From DATGKG01 sp963783145 (lineage in GTDB: Bacteria; Desulfobacterota; Binatia; Binatales; Binataceae), in contig CAWAMM010000002.1 in assembly GCA_963783145.1 (NCBI GenBank), forward strand, positions 248,001 through 312,000: DNA of 64,000 bases, in the 5' to 3' direction. Below, piece by piece: positions 44,885 through 52,268 of this stretch; the stretch's first letter is position 1, and each line of letters opens with the position of its first letter. A model generated the notes under the pieces. That model made no database searches and had not been told where the DNA came from. It saw only the letters and a list, made by a program, of their open reading frames with translations. Position numbers and translations under genes: made by a program.

Positions 44885-45040
44885 CTAGCTGGTGCGATAG
44901 AGCGGGACTTGATCTTCGATCCATTCTTCGGCGTCGACCTCACGGGTGAAATTGGACGCCACCTTCTTTTCCTTCCAGAAGATTTCCCATTTTCCGGTTT
45001 CGGAATCTTGCTTGATTAGGTAGCCGTGAAGGTCAGCCAT
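44885..45040 (-). CDS. Small 51-residue protein, cotranscribed with a universal stress protein
   Basis: ATG 45040 has GGAGGA 7 bases upstream. The product is 'MADLHGYLIKQDSETGKWEI' followed by a compact, charged part with several Trp, ending 'VPLYRTS'. It looks like a small beta-rich, folded protein with balanced charge. I recognise no family name. It starts 15 bases after the stress protein gene, so both are probably on the same mRNA from the RpoN-like promoter at 45578-45592. Confidence 0.75.
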   Translation of the reverse strand: MADLHGYLIKQDSETGKWEIFWKEKKVASNFTREVDAEEWIEDQVPLYRTS

Positions 45041-45055
45041 GTGAGATTCCTCCGT

Positions 45056-45526
45056 TCATCCAAGCAGTACAGATGTAGATAGCGCGCGAGGTTTTTCCGT
45101 GGGCACGCGCACCGTCATCACCGGCATCGAGGCCTCGCGCACCACGCGTTCCGCAACGCTGCCGAGAAAGAAATGCTTGAGCCCGGTGCGGCCGTGGGTC
45201 GCCATCACGATCAGATCGGCGGCATGCTCCTCGGCGGCCTGAACAACGGATGGGGCGGGCTCGCCGGTAACCACCACGATTTCATAGCCATGGGTCAGAC
45301 TCTCGGCGGCGAGCCGATTGAGGCGCTTGCGCGCGTCCTCCTCGGCGCCGGAGAGCGGTTCGATCATCAGCGGCTGTCCGATGGCTTCAACCGGCATCGG
45401 CACGACGTGCAAAAGGATTACGGTTCCATTGTTCGCCTCGGCGATTTGCCGCGCCGTCTCGATGGTCACGGTGGTGCTGGGACTGAAGTCCACGGCACAG
45501 AGCACTTTTCGAAAAGGATGCGCCAT
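45056..45526 (-). CDS. Universal stress protein (UspA family)
   Basis: The 156 residues have the Usp fold: 'FRKVLCAVDFSPSTTVTIETARQIAEANNGTVILLHVVP' at the start, 'ADLIVMATHGRTGLKHFFLGSVAERVVREASMPVMTVR' at the end. The 'GRTGLKHFFLGSVAERV' loop (G-x2-G-x9-G-S) is the ATP-binding signature. ATG 45526 has AAGGAGA upstream; the frame extends to 45886 without family sequence. These proteins help survival in starvation, low oxygen or stress. It has an RpoN-like promoter and a small partner gene. Confidence 0.93.
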   Translation of the reverse strand: MAHPFRKVLCAVDFSPSTTVTIETARQIAEANNGTVILLHVVPMPVEAIGQPLMIEPLSGAEEDARKRLNRLAAESLTHGYEIVVVTGEPAPSVVQAAEEHAADLIVMATHGRTGLKHFFLGSVAERVVREASMPVMTVRVPTEKPRALSTSVLLG

Positions 45527-45577
45527 TGGCGGTCTCCTTGGTTGCGATTGCCAAACATCCGGCAGCAATGGCGAGAC

Positions 45578-45592
45578 GCACATAATGTGCCA
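45578..45592 (-). promoter_or_regulatory. RpoN (sigma-54)-like promoter for the stress protein gene
   Basis: On the minus strand TGGCAC-attat-GTGC matches 9 of 10 consensus positions with the correct spacing. The implied start is near 45566, 40 bases before ATG 45526, a normal leader with a ribosome site. An enhancer-binding activator would be needed; none is encoded in the window. Confidence 0.55.
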
Positions 45593-45832
45593 TTCGAAGG
45601 GGGCCGCGGTGCCTCGCACGTCGCACGAATTGCGCGTGTAACTGCATCCGATCGCGACAGCGGGTGGCCATTGGTTGGCGCGATTGGAGCCTCGCATCGG
45701 CAAATCCATAGCTACCTTGAGCGGTTGGATTCGCGCAGGACTCCCGCAACATGCTTTCGCCGTCAGCGATTTACTGCTTCGAGGACAGCGCGATTTTGGC
45801 GCGCACGCGCAAATCAGCCGGCGCAGAAGCCT

Positions 45833-46096
45833 CGCGGTCGCGGCGCAAGGAAAGACGCTGATCCATCCATCGCTCGGCGACGTCACGATGATTGTCGGGA
45901 AATCGCGCGGGCGGCGAAACGCGCCGGCGCCTCGGCGAACATCTCTGCAGGCGTGCGTCTCCTGCGCGGGTCAGGCGAAGTGGTAGGGAAGGGCGATCCG
46001 CGGTTCGAGATTCACGCGGGGAGCGACGAGCAACTTCGGCTCGCGCGCGCGTATGCCGAGAGCCATCCACAGATCATCAAATACGGATTTGATTAG
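45833..46096 (+). pseudogene. Fragment of a thymidine/AMP phosphorylase-like C-terminus
   Basis: The last 60 codons before TGA-like stop at 46094-46096 read as protein: 'IARAAKRAGASANISAGVRL' and on through 'GDPRFEIHAGSDEQLRLARA' to 'KYGFD'. This resembles the C-terminal barrel-sandwich hybrid domain of pyrimidine nucleoside phosphorylases. One frame break near 45890 separates it from 'SLGDVTMI'. The catalytic domains are absent. No start codon fits. It appears to be a gene remnant. The rest of 45593-46258 holds no intact gene; near 46170-46205 there is a 'CGCTCGGGATGACAG' element of the dispersed hairpin type. Confidence 0.45.
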
Positions 46097-46258
46097 TTCG
46101 CGGGACGCGTCGGATGTTTTACGGCTGAGACATTGACCAGAACGTCGCAAGTCGCTTCGCAGAGGTCCCCTAACTTGGTCCCTCGACGCGGCGGCCTCGC
46201 TCGGGATGACAGAATACAAATCCTCGCCGGAGAGAACGAAAACGAAGACCACGGAGAA

Positions 46259-46717
46259 CTACTTCTCCTGAATCCCCTCGATGTAGGCGACCAGGCCCGC
46301 GATGCGGGCCTTCACCTTTTCCTCAGCTTCTTTGCTGAACTCGCGGCCCTCGGGCTGGAACGTCAGACCCCATAGCGGCATGTCGGTATCCGGATCGAAG
46401 TGACCTGACATCCGCTTGCGACCGTCGATCACGTCGTACACTTCCTGGCGCGGAAACTGGCCACCATTATTTTTGGTGAGGAGCGTCAGATTGGCGGGCT
46501 GAAAACCAGGAATGACCTCCGTGGCGGGTCCTTTGCCCTTGCCGTCGATGCCGTGGCAGTCGGCGCAATGCAACACGAAATCCTTTTTGGCGGTTGATGG
46601 CTGGGAGACCTGCGCCGATGCGGTGCCGACCGCCAGGCAGATGCCGGATGCTATCAGTATCGTGCACGCGCCGCGCCGGATCGGGCGGCGCAGGCATATA
46701 AATCGCGTAATCGTCAT
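46259..46717 (-). CDS. Exported monoheme cytochrome c
   Basis: The 152 residues have a signal peptide (about 1-36: 'ACTILIASGICLAVGTASAQ') and one heme site 'CADCHG' with the distal Met in 'DPDTDMPLWG'. It is a class I cytochrome c with the usual 'DGKGKGPATEVIPGFQPANLTLL' region, reminiscent of the small cytochromes associated with oxidases. It can carry electrons in the periplasm, perhaps to the aa3 oxidase encoded 3 kb away. ATG 46717 chosen; the GTG at 46741 would extend it by 8 residues. It lies 69 bases after the second stress protein gene. Confidence 0.9.
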   Translation of the reverse strand: MTITRFICLRRPIRRGACTILIASGICLAVGTASAQVSQPSTAKKDFVLHCADCHGIDGKGKGPATEVIPGFQPANLTLLTKNNGGQFPRQEVYDVIDGRKRMSGHFDPDTDMPLWGLTFQPEGREFSKEAEEKVKARIAGLVAYIEGIQEK

Positions 46718-46786
46718 GGCGACATTGAAATCACGTCGCACACTCGGATAGCAAGCAGCGGCGATGGGCCCGTCATAACGATGCGG

Positions 46787-47251
46787 TCAGGCGGGTGCGG
46801 AAGCGGTCGTCTCCGCGGTCAAACGGCCGTGAACCGTCAGAACAGGACAATGCGCTTCTCGCACCACGCGCTCCGCCACGCTGCCCATGAACAAACGCGA
46901 CAGGCCACGGCGTCCGTGGGTGCTCATCACGATGACATCGGCGTCGAGGTTTTTCTCCGCATGGAGAATTGCCGTAGACGGCAGAGCAACGGCGGTCTTC
47001 AATTCGTACTTCACACCGGCCAGATGAGCTTTGGCGAGCCTCGCGAGTTTCGCCTTCGAGGATTCTTCCTCCGCCGCGTAGACATCGACCTGAACTTGCG
47101 AGGCGCCAGGTTGAACTACGATCGGCACCACGTGGAGGACCTCGACGGTGGCGTCGAGTTGGCGCGCCATCTCAGCGGCGGTCTCGAGCGCCGCGATGGA
47201 GTTGTCATCGAAATCGATCGGACAAAGGATTTTCTTGAATGGGTACGCCAT
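46787..47251 (-). CDS. Universal stress protein (UspA family)
   Basis: The 154 residues match the Usp fold: 'FKKILCPIDFDDNSIAALETAAEMARQLDATVEVLHVVP', and the ATP-binding 'MSTHGRRGLSRLFMGSVAERVVREAHCPVLTVH'. It is a paralogue of the stress protein at 45056-45526. It is followed on the same strand by the cytochrome c gene. An RpoN-like element lies at 47287-47302, and CAGGAGA precedes the ATG. Confidence 0.94.
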   Translation of the reverse strand: MAYPFKKILCPIDFDDNSIAALETAAEMARQLDATVEVLHVVPIVVQPGASQVQVDVYAAEEESSKAKLARLAKAHLAGVKYELKTAVALPSTAILHAEKNLDADVIVMSTHGRRGLSRLFMGSVAERVVREAHCPVLTVHGRLTAETTASAPA

Positions 47252-47286
47252 GAGATTTCTCCTGCACCGTTTGCGAAGATCTCTTT

Positions 47287-47302
47287 AGCGATTGCCATGC
47301 CA
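47287..47302 (-). promoter_or_regulatory. Possible RpoN promoter for the second stress protein gene
   Basis: On the minus strand TGGCAT-ggcaa-TCGC matches 8 of 10 positions with correct spacing. The implied start near 47276 gives a 25-base leader. It is weaker than the other two in this region, but the location is fitting. Confidence 0.4.
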
Positions 47303-47467
47303 CCAGCTTTGGCGCGATTTCTCCAACCGCAGTCAGTCTCCTCGGCGCTCCGATGGTGTAGCGATCGGATTCAGTAACGCCGAATCGATGGCACGATTCG
47401 CCATCGAAGGGCGAATTTATTAGCCGTCCAATGCTAGGTTCCGCCCACGTTGCGCCTCTTCAGAATG

Positions 47468-47483
47468 TGGCAAGAGGCTTGCA
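47468..47483 (+). promoter_or_regulatory. RpoN (sigma-54)-like promoter for the CBS-domain operon
   Basis: TGGCAA-gaggc-TTGCA matches 9 of 10 fixed positions with correct GG/GC spacing. The implied start near 47494 leaves a very short leader that still contains GAGGTGA before ATG 47505. Confidence 0.55.
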
Positions 47484-47504
47484 ACTGAAGTTGGCCCGAG
47501 GTGA

Positions 47505-47903
47505 ATGAAGATGCTCATTGGCAAATTGATGACGTACGGTGCGATCACGGTTTCCTCCCATGACACCCTTCGCAGAGCTGCCACTTTGATGGAGGACGGA
47601 GGGTTTCGACGGGTCCCGGTCGTCGACAACGACAAACTGGTCGGCATCATTTCGGATCGCGACGTTCGCGCGCATGCCGGATATCTCGATTCGACCAGGG
47701 TCACCGCGGCGATGACCGGTGACCCGAAAACGGTGACGCCCAGGATGAGCGTTGAGGACGCGGCGCGGCTGATGATCGAACATAAGATCGGCGGCCTGCC
47801 GGTAGTCGAAGACGGCAAATTGGTCGGCATCATTACTACCACTGACGTGTTGAAGGCATTTTTGAAGGTGGAAGCAGCCACGCAGTCATTCGCGGACGAG
47901 TGA
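47505..47903 (+). CDS. CBS-domain pair protein
   Basis: The 132 residues form two CBS domains (about 8-62 and 72-128: 'AATLMEDGGFRRVPVVDNDKLVGIISDRDVR' and 'AARLMIEHKIGGLPVVEDGKLVGIITTTDVL'). Such stand-alone pairs bind adenosine nucleotides and act as energy sensors. It is the first gene of an operon with a zinc-ribbon protein and a DUF2267 protein. CBS proteins of this size are often co-regulated with universal stress proteins in low-oxygen responses. ATG 47511 is an alternative start. Confidence 0.93.
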   Translation: MKMLIGKLMTYGAITVSSHDTLRRAATLMEDGGFRRVPVVDNDKLVGIISDRDVRAHAGYLDSTRVTAAMTGDPKTVTPRMSVEDAARLMIEHKIGGLPVVEDGKLVGIITTTDVLKAFLKVEAATQSFADE

Positions 47904-47924
47904 CTCGATGGGATGGTGGTGAAA

Positions 47925-48491
47925 ATGAAGACGGGACTAAATCGAAACGCAGGTGGTAAAGGGCTCGTCCGAAGCAAGGATCGTCGTGGTTCTCGCTCCG
48001 ATATGAGTCCGCCGGTGACCCGGCGCGCCGAGTTTCGCGATCCTTCGATCTGTGACCGATGCGGCGCGGTGTATTCCGCCAAAACCTGGCGGCGCGGGCG
48101 TCGTTTGTCGGAGGAGCTCGTGAAGCGGGCTACCTGGGTGCACTGCCCCGGATGCGCGCAAGCCGAGGCCGGCGAGTATCACGGCCGGATCCTGATTGAG
48201 CTTCCGCAAGGCGCGGCAGCAACGGCCGAGGCAATTTCCCATCGCATCAAGAATGTGGAAGCTCGCGCCGGCTTCACTCAGCCCGAGCGCAAGGTTCTTT
48301 CGAGCGCATGGAAGGGGAACGAACTCGAAGTGCTGACGACCTCGCAAAAGCTCGCGCATCGGATCGCGCGCGAGGTCGCGAAGGCATTCGGCGGCAAGCC
48401 GCGCTTCTCATGGGATGACGATGATGGAAGCTTGCTGGCGCGGCTCAAAGTCAGCGCGCTCAAGGTTAAGGCCGCTGGACGCGCCAGATAG
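47925..48491 (+). CDS. Zinc-ribbon protein resembling the BCAM0308 family
   Basis: The 188 residues have a basic N-terminus, a zinc ribbon ('CDRCGAVYSAKTWRRG' then 'WVHCPGCAQAEAG', four Cys), and a C-terminal alpha/beta part with 'ISHRIKNVEARA' and 'LEVLTTSQKLAHRIAREVAKAFGGKP'. I match this layout to the BCAM0308 family, often found beside stress or CBS proteins; it also recalls NMD3/ribosome-associated folds. Role unknown; RNA or ribosome binding is possible. ATG 47913 could also serve as start. Second gene of the operon. Confidence 0.75.
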   Translation: MKTGLNRNAGGKGLVRSKDRRGSRSDMSPPVTRRAEFRDPSICDRCGAVYSAKTWRRGRRLSEELVKRATWVHCPGCAQAEAGEYHGRILIELPQGAAATAEAISHRIKNVEARAGFTQPERKVLSSAWKGNELEVLTTSQKLAHRIAREVAKAFGGKPRFSWDDDDGSLLARLKVSALKVKAAGRAR

Positions 48492-48509
48492 TATCGCGGA
48501 GATAGGCAA

Positions 48510-48932
48510 ATGAACGACAAAGAATTCATTACCCGGGTCGCGCACCGAGCGGGAACCGATTTGGAAGGCGCGGGGGCCGTCACATACGCGGTTTTTCAGG
48601 AGCTGCGCGAACGAATCACTCCCCAAGAAGCATTCCATGTAGCCAGCCAGCTTCCGATCGAGTTGCAGGTGCTATGGCTGGAAAACGAACGCATCGATCG
48701 CGACGTGCGCAAGACTCATGAGACGGAGTTCGTTGCGCGCGTGCGGTACTATGCCAGCCTCGCAGATTTCGCTTCCGCTGGGCGCGGGGTGCGGGCCGTC
48801 TTCGCGACCCTGCAGGAAGCGCTCGGCAGCCCCACCGGCACCGAAGGTGAGGCATGGGACGTCTTCAGCCAGTTGCCGAAGGATTTGAAGAAGCTGTGGC
48901 TCTCCGCGCATGAGGCCCCCACCCAGGCCTAG
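48510..48932 (+). CDS. DUF2267 domain protein
   Basis: The 140 residues contain two similar halves: 'EFITRVAHRAGTDLEGAGAVTYAVFQELRERITPQEAFHVASQLPIELQVLW' and 'EFVARVRYYASLADFASAGRGVRAVFATLQEALGSPTGTEGEAWDVFSQLPKDLKKLW'. This is the DUF2267 duplication, with the 'QLPxxLxxLW' ending in each half. The family is soluble and often located near stress proteins and CBS proteins; function is unknown. GGAGAT precedes the ATG. Third gene of the CBS operon. Confidence 0.9.
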   Translation: MNDKEFITRVAHRAGTDLEGAGAVTYAVFQELRERITPQEAFHVASQLPIELQVLWLENERIDRDVRKTHETEFVARVRYYASLADFASAGRGVRAVFATLQEALGSPTGTEGEAWDVFSQLPKDLKKLWLSAHEAPTQA

Positions 48933-48973
48933 CCCTCTGTAACCACACCGCGTCGACGGTTCGGGCCGGAAGC

Positions 48974-49303
48974 CTAGGTCTTCTCGCTTGATCGATGCTC
49001 ACCATCGGTGGCGACTCGTGGCTTTCGGTTACGCCGGCGGCCGAACGGAACTTTTCCCGCACGAATCCACTCCTCCAGTTCGTCTGCATCGAAACGCAAC
49101 ATCCTACCGACGCGGAAGACCGGCAGCCTTCCTTCCTTGGCCAGGCGATAAACGGTGACGGGATGCATCCCCAGCCGCTTCGCCACCTCGGGAATAGTCA
49201 GTATCTTCTCGGTCGCCACATCGACATATGCAGTTGGCGTGCCTCTTGCGTTGAGAATCAACCGATCGGTCGGTGATTGAATCTGATAGGAGGACAGCAT
49301 CAT
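48974..49303 (-). CDS. Excisionase/MerR-type helix-turn-helix protein
   Basis: The 109 residues carry a winged helix of the excisionase family (about 35-80: 'KILTIPEVAKRLGMHPVTVYRLAKEGRLPVFRVGRMLRFDADELEEWI') and a basic tail ('GRRRNRKPR'). It probably binds DNA as a small regulator. No phage gene is next to it. The start is uncertain: ATG 49303 has no ribosome site, and GTG 49219 just before the domain is possible. With ATG 49303 its start codon overlaps, head to head, the start codon of the plus-strand gene at 49302. Confidence 0.85.
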   Translation of the reverse strand: MMLSSYQIQSPTDRLILNARGTPTAYVDVATEKILTIPEVAKRLGMHPVTVYRLAKEGRLPVFRVGRMLRFDADELEEWIRAGKVPFGRRRNRKPRVATDGEHRSSEKT

Positions 49304-49505
49304 GCCAGTCAACGTGGTTCATACGCTTGAAGATGAAGAAGCGTGGGAACGAGCCAAGGAGATTGCCGCGAATGAATATCCGGATGCGACCGGATCCAAC
49401 TACTGGAGAATCGTAATGGGCATATACAAGAACATGACCGATTACGTCGCGAAATCCGAGCGAGGCGATCACGATCCGGTCTGGCGAATGACGCGATCGG
49501 CATGA
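49302..49505 (+). CDS. Small conserved-looking protein with a strong ribosome site
   Basis: The 67 residues begin 'MPVNVVHTLEDEEAWERAKEIAANEYPD' and continue with 'NYWRIVMGIYKNMTDYVA'. TAGGAGGA stands 8 bases before the ATG, an ideal site. The composition is that of a small soluble protein. I associate similar short proteins with mobile or phage-related genes, but I cannot name a function. It is divergent from the HTH gene. Confidence 0.78.
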   Translation: MPVNVVHTLEDEEAWERAKEIAANEYPDATGSNYWRIVMGIYKNMTDYVAKSERGDHDPVWRMTRSA

Positions 49506-49569
49506 CGCGATTCGCCGCAAGCTGTCGCGAATCGGGCCAGTGTCGACCTCGAGGCAATCGAATTAATCT

Positions 49570-49587
49570 ACCAACTGGTCGGTTGGT
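49570..49587. promoter_or_regulatory. 18-bp inverted repeat upstream of the cytochrome oxidase operon
   Basis: ACCAAC-tggtcg-GTTGGT is a perfect 6-bp inverted repeat with a near-symmetric centre, like operators of TetR-type repressors. It lies about 160 bases before the RpoN-like promoter of the oxidase operon. The remaining gap 49506-49805 holds no supported gene. Confidence 0.45.
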
Positions 49588-49731
49588 GGAATTCCAGGAA
49601 TAGTACATCCACCGAATCCGCTTTATTTCACAGGCATTTTCGTGGCGCGCTTCGCCACAGGCTTGGCGCGATCGGATTCACGTTCACGGTGCGAGGCGGC
49701 GAAAAACATCGTCCATTGGGATGTTTGATTT

Positions 49732-49747
49732 TGGCACGCCGACTGCT
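49732..49747 (+). promoter_or_regulatory. RpoN (sigma-54)-like promoter for the cytochrome oxidase operon
   Basis: TGGCAC-gccga-CTGCT matches 9 of 10 fixed positions with correct spacing. The implied start near 49758 leaves a 48-base leader before cox2 with an AGAGG site. RpoN control of a terminal oxidase would be unusual. Confidence 0.5.
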
Positions 49748-49805
49748 TTCGACTGCGGCCACCAAACAACGACTCTCGCGAACCCCTATCGGGGCAGAGG
49801 TAACG

Positions 49806-50506
49806 ATGCTGTCAGGCTGGATGCCGCCAAACGTTTCGACCTTTGGCGGACAGATCGATCACGTTATCTATTTGATTCTTTATATCGTCGGATTTTTTTT
49901 CATCCTTAGCGAAAGTTTGCTGATTTATTTCGCGATCTCGTCGCGGCGCAAAGGCCCTCGGCAGGCTCATTACAATCGTGGCGACACGCCGCGCGAAATG
50001 GCTTGGATATTGGTGCCGGCGTTAGCTCGATCCTCGGCCTCGACCTCGGGATCGATTCCGCCGGCGGGCGCGCTTGGGACCTCGAAAAGAACTATCGTCC
50101 ACCAGGCGCGCTGGAAGTCAAAGTCACCGCCAAGCAGTTCAACTGGGAATTCACCTATGCCGGTCCGGACGGCAAGCTCGGCACCGCCGATGACGTGATG
50201 ATCGAGAATGAGTTGCACGTGCCGGTCGGGAAGGTGATTCGGCTATCGCTGAATTCCGAAGACGTCATCCACAGCTTGTGGGTGCCCAATCTCAGGTTGA
50301 AGCAGGATGTCGTACCCGGCCGCGCGATACCCGCCTGGTTCGAGGCCACCAAGCCCGGCACCTACGAGATTATGTGCTCCGAGTTGTGCGGCTTCGGGCA
50401 CTACTCGATGCATGGGACGATCGTGGTCCAGAGCGAACCAGACTACTCGAAGTGGCTGACCGAAAATGTTCTTCATGCGACTACCAGCGCGAGCGCGGGC
50501 CAGTAA
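49806..50506 (+). CDS. coxB: Cytochrome c oxidase subunit II, with a frame break after the second membrane helix
   Basis: Subunit II takes electrons from cytochrome c through the CuA centre. The first frame gives TM1 ('HVIYLILYIVGFFFILSESLLIYFAI') and the start of TM2 ('PREMAWILVPAL'). A missing base at about 50024-50027 puts the rest in another frame, which continues 'SILGLDLGIDSAGG' and the full CuA domain: His in 'EDVIHSLWVPNLR', 'CSELCGFGHYSMHG' (two Cys, His, Met). Everything needed for function is present except the frame. No fused cytochrome c domain is visible. First gene of the oxidase operon. Confidence 0.9.
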
Positions 50507-50522
50507 GGAAAAGGGAAAGAGA

Positions 50523-52235
50523 ATGAACGTCGCAATCAAGGCTTCCCAGCAACACCAACAACAACTTGGGTTCGTGCGGCGCTATATCTTTTCGACCGAC
50601 CACAAGGTCATCGGCAAGCAATACATGACACTGTCCGCGCTGATGGCGATTATCGGCGGCTTTTCGGCGTACATCATTCGATGGCAGCTCGCGTGGCCGG
50701 AGACCTCGATCCCCGGATGGGGCCCCATCGGCCCCGATCAGTACAACGCAACCGTCACCATGCACGGCACCGTGATGGTGTTCTTCGTAGCCATGCCGTT
50801 CCTGCTTGGCGGCTTCGGCAACTACCTGATTCCGATCATGGTCGGCGCCGATGACATGGCATTTCCGCGTCTCAATGCGATGTCGTTCTGGACCCAGTTC
50901 GTCGCGTCGCTGGTGCTCATCGCCTCGATGTTCGCTCCGGAGGGGCCGGCTGCCTCGGGATGGACGGCATACACGCCACTCTCCGACAATCCGATCTATA
51001 CGGGCGTCTACCTGGGACAGGACCTGTGGATTCTCGCCTCGGCGCTTGAGTTTGCATCCTTCTTGATGGGCGGGGTGAACTTCCTCACCACGGTTTTCAA
51101 CCTGCGTGCGCCCGGCATGACGCTGATGCGCCTTCCGATGTTTGTGTGGATGGAAGTCACCGCGGCGCTGGTGTTTCTGCTTTCGGTCGGTCCGCTGATC
51201 GCGGCAGCGATCATGTTGCTGCTGGATCGCCGCCTGGGCACCGGATTCTTCCGGCCCGATAAGGGCGGCGACCCGCTGATGTGGGAGCATTTGTTCTGGT
51301 TCTTCGGGCATCCGGAGGTCTACGTAGTCGCGCTGCCGGGCTTCGGCATCATGCTCGAAGTCATGCCGGTTTTCGCACGCAAGCCGCTCTTCGGTTACAA
51401 GATGATGGTCTACTCCACCATCGCGGCCGGACTGCTGAGCTTCGTGGTGTGGGCCCATCATATGTTCGTCTCCGGGATGGATCCGCGGCTGGCGACACCG
51501 TTCAGTATCACCACCATCATGATCTCAGTGCCGTTCGCGATCATCGTGTTCGCGATGATTGCGACATTGTGGCGCAGCTCGATTCGGTTTACCGCGGCGA
51601 TGCTGTTCGCGTTGGGCGGGTTGGTAACTTTCCTGGTCGGCGGGGTCACTGGAATCTTCCTCGGCTCCTCGGCTTCAGACATTTACATGCACGGCACCTA
51701 CTTTGTGGTCGCGCATTTTCACTACACGATGTTCCCGGTGACCTTCTTCGGTGGTATCGCAGGGCTGTATTTCTGGTTCCCCAAGATGTTCGGGCGCATG
51801 ATGAATGAGTTCTGGGGCAAGGTTCATTTCTGGCTGTCGTTCTTCGCGTTCAACGGAATCTTCATTCCGTTGTTCCTGGCCGGCCTCGGCGGCCAGCCGC
51901 GGCGCATTTACGAGTTATCGGCTTACGAAATGCTGAAGCCGCTGCAACCGCTGCATGTGCTCGCGACAATTTGCGCAATCGCCCTCTTCACCGCGCAACT
52001 CCCCTTCGTCATCAACCTGTTCTACTCGATGGTCCGGGGCAAGGTAGCGGAGAGAAATCCGTGGCATGCGAACACGCTGGAATGGACGCTGGCCTCTCCG
52101 CCGCCGCATCCGAACTTCCCGAGGCCGCCGCGCGTTTACCGCGACCCGTACGAATACAGCGACCCCGCGATGAGCGAGGATTGGCTGCCGCAGAATCAAC
52201 CGGTGCCGGTCGCCGCCGTCACCGCGGCCCGCTAA
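50523..52235 (+). CDS. coxA: Cytochrome c oxidase subunit I (aa3 type)
   Basis: Catalytic subunit with heme a, heme a3 and CuB. The 570 residues have 12 membrane segments. Landmarks: 'STDHKVIGKQYM' at the N-terminus, 'MHGTVMVFFVAMPFLLGGFGNYLIP', 'FGHPEVYVVALPGFGI' (the Glu and CuB His of the A1 subfamily), 'HHMFVSGMD' (two CuB His), and 'MHGTYFVVAHFHYTMF' (heme His residues). ATG 50523 has GGGAAAGAG upstream. It follows subunit II by 16 bases. Confidence 0.97.
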   Translation: MNVAIKASQQHQQQLGFVRRYIFSTDHKVIGKQYMTLSALMAIIGGFSAYIIRWQLAWPETSIPGWGPIGPDQYNATVTMHGTVMVFFVAMPFLLGGFGNYLIPIMVGADDMAFPRLNAMSFWTQFVASLVLIASMFAPEGPAASGWTAYTPLSDNPIYTGVYLGQDLWILASALEFASFLMGGVNFLTTVFNLRAPGMTLMRLPMFVWMEVTAALVFLLSVGPLIAAAIMLLLDRRLGTGFFRPDKGGDPLMWEHLFWFFGHPEVYVVALPGFGIMLEVMPVFARKPLFGYKMMVYSTIAAGLLSFVVWAHHMFVSGMDPRLATPFSITTIMISVPFAIIVFAMIATLWRSSIRFTAAMLFALGGLVTFLVGGVTGIFLGSSASDIYMHGTYFVVAHFHYTMFPVTFFGGIAGLYFWFPKMFGRMMNEFWGKVHFWLSFFAFNGIFIPLFLAGLGGQPRRIYELSAYEMLKPLQPLHVLATICAIALFTAQLPFVINLFYSMVRGKVAERNPWHANTLEWTLASPPPHPNFPRPPRVYRDPYEYSDPAMSEDWLPQNQPVPVAAVTAAR

Positions 52236-52268
52236 AGCAACGCGAGCAGCGAGAGAGGATAGAAACCG

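Noticed and set aside
45173..46096. 307-codon plus-strand frame as a whole gene
   Set aside because: Its first half is antisense to the universal stress protein; only the last about 60 codons look coding, and these are reported as a fragment.
50481..51461. 326-codon minus-strand frame
   Set aside because: It is antisense to cytochrome oxidase subunit I and is His/Arg/Gln-rich noise.
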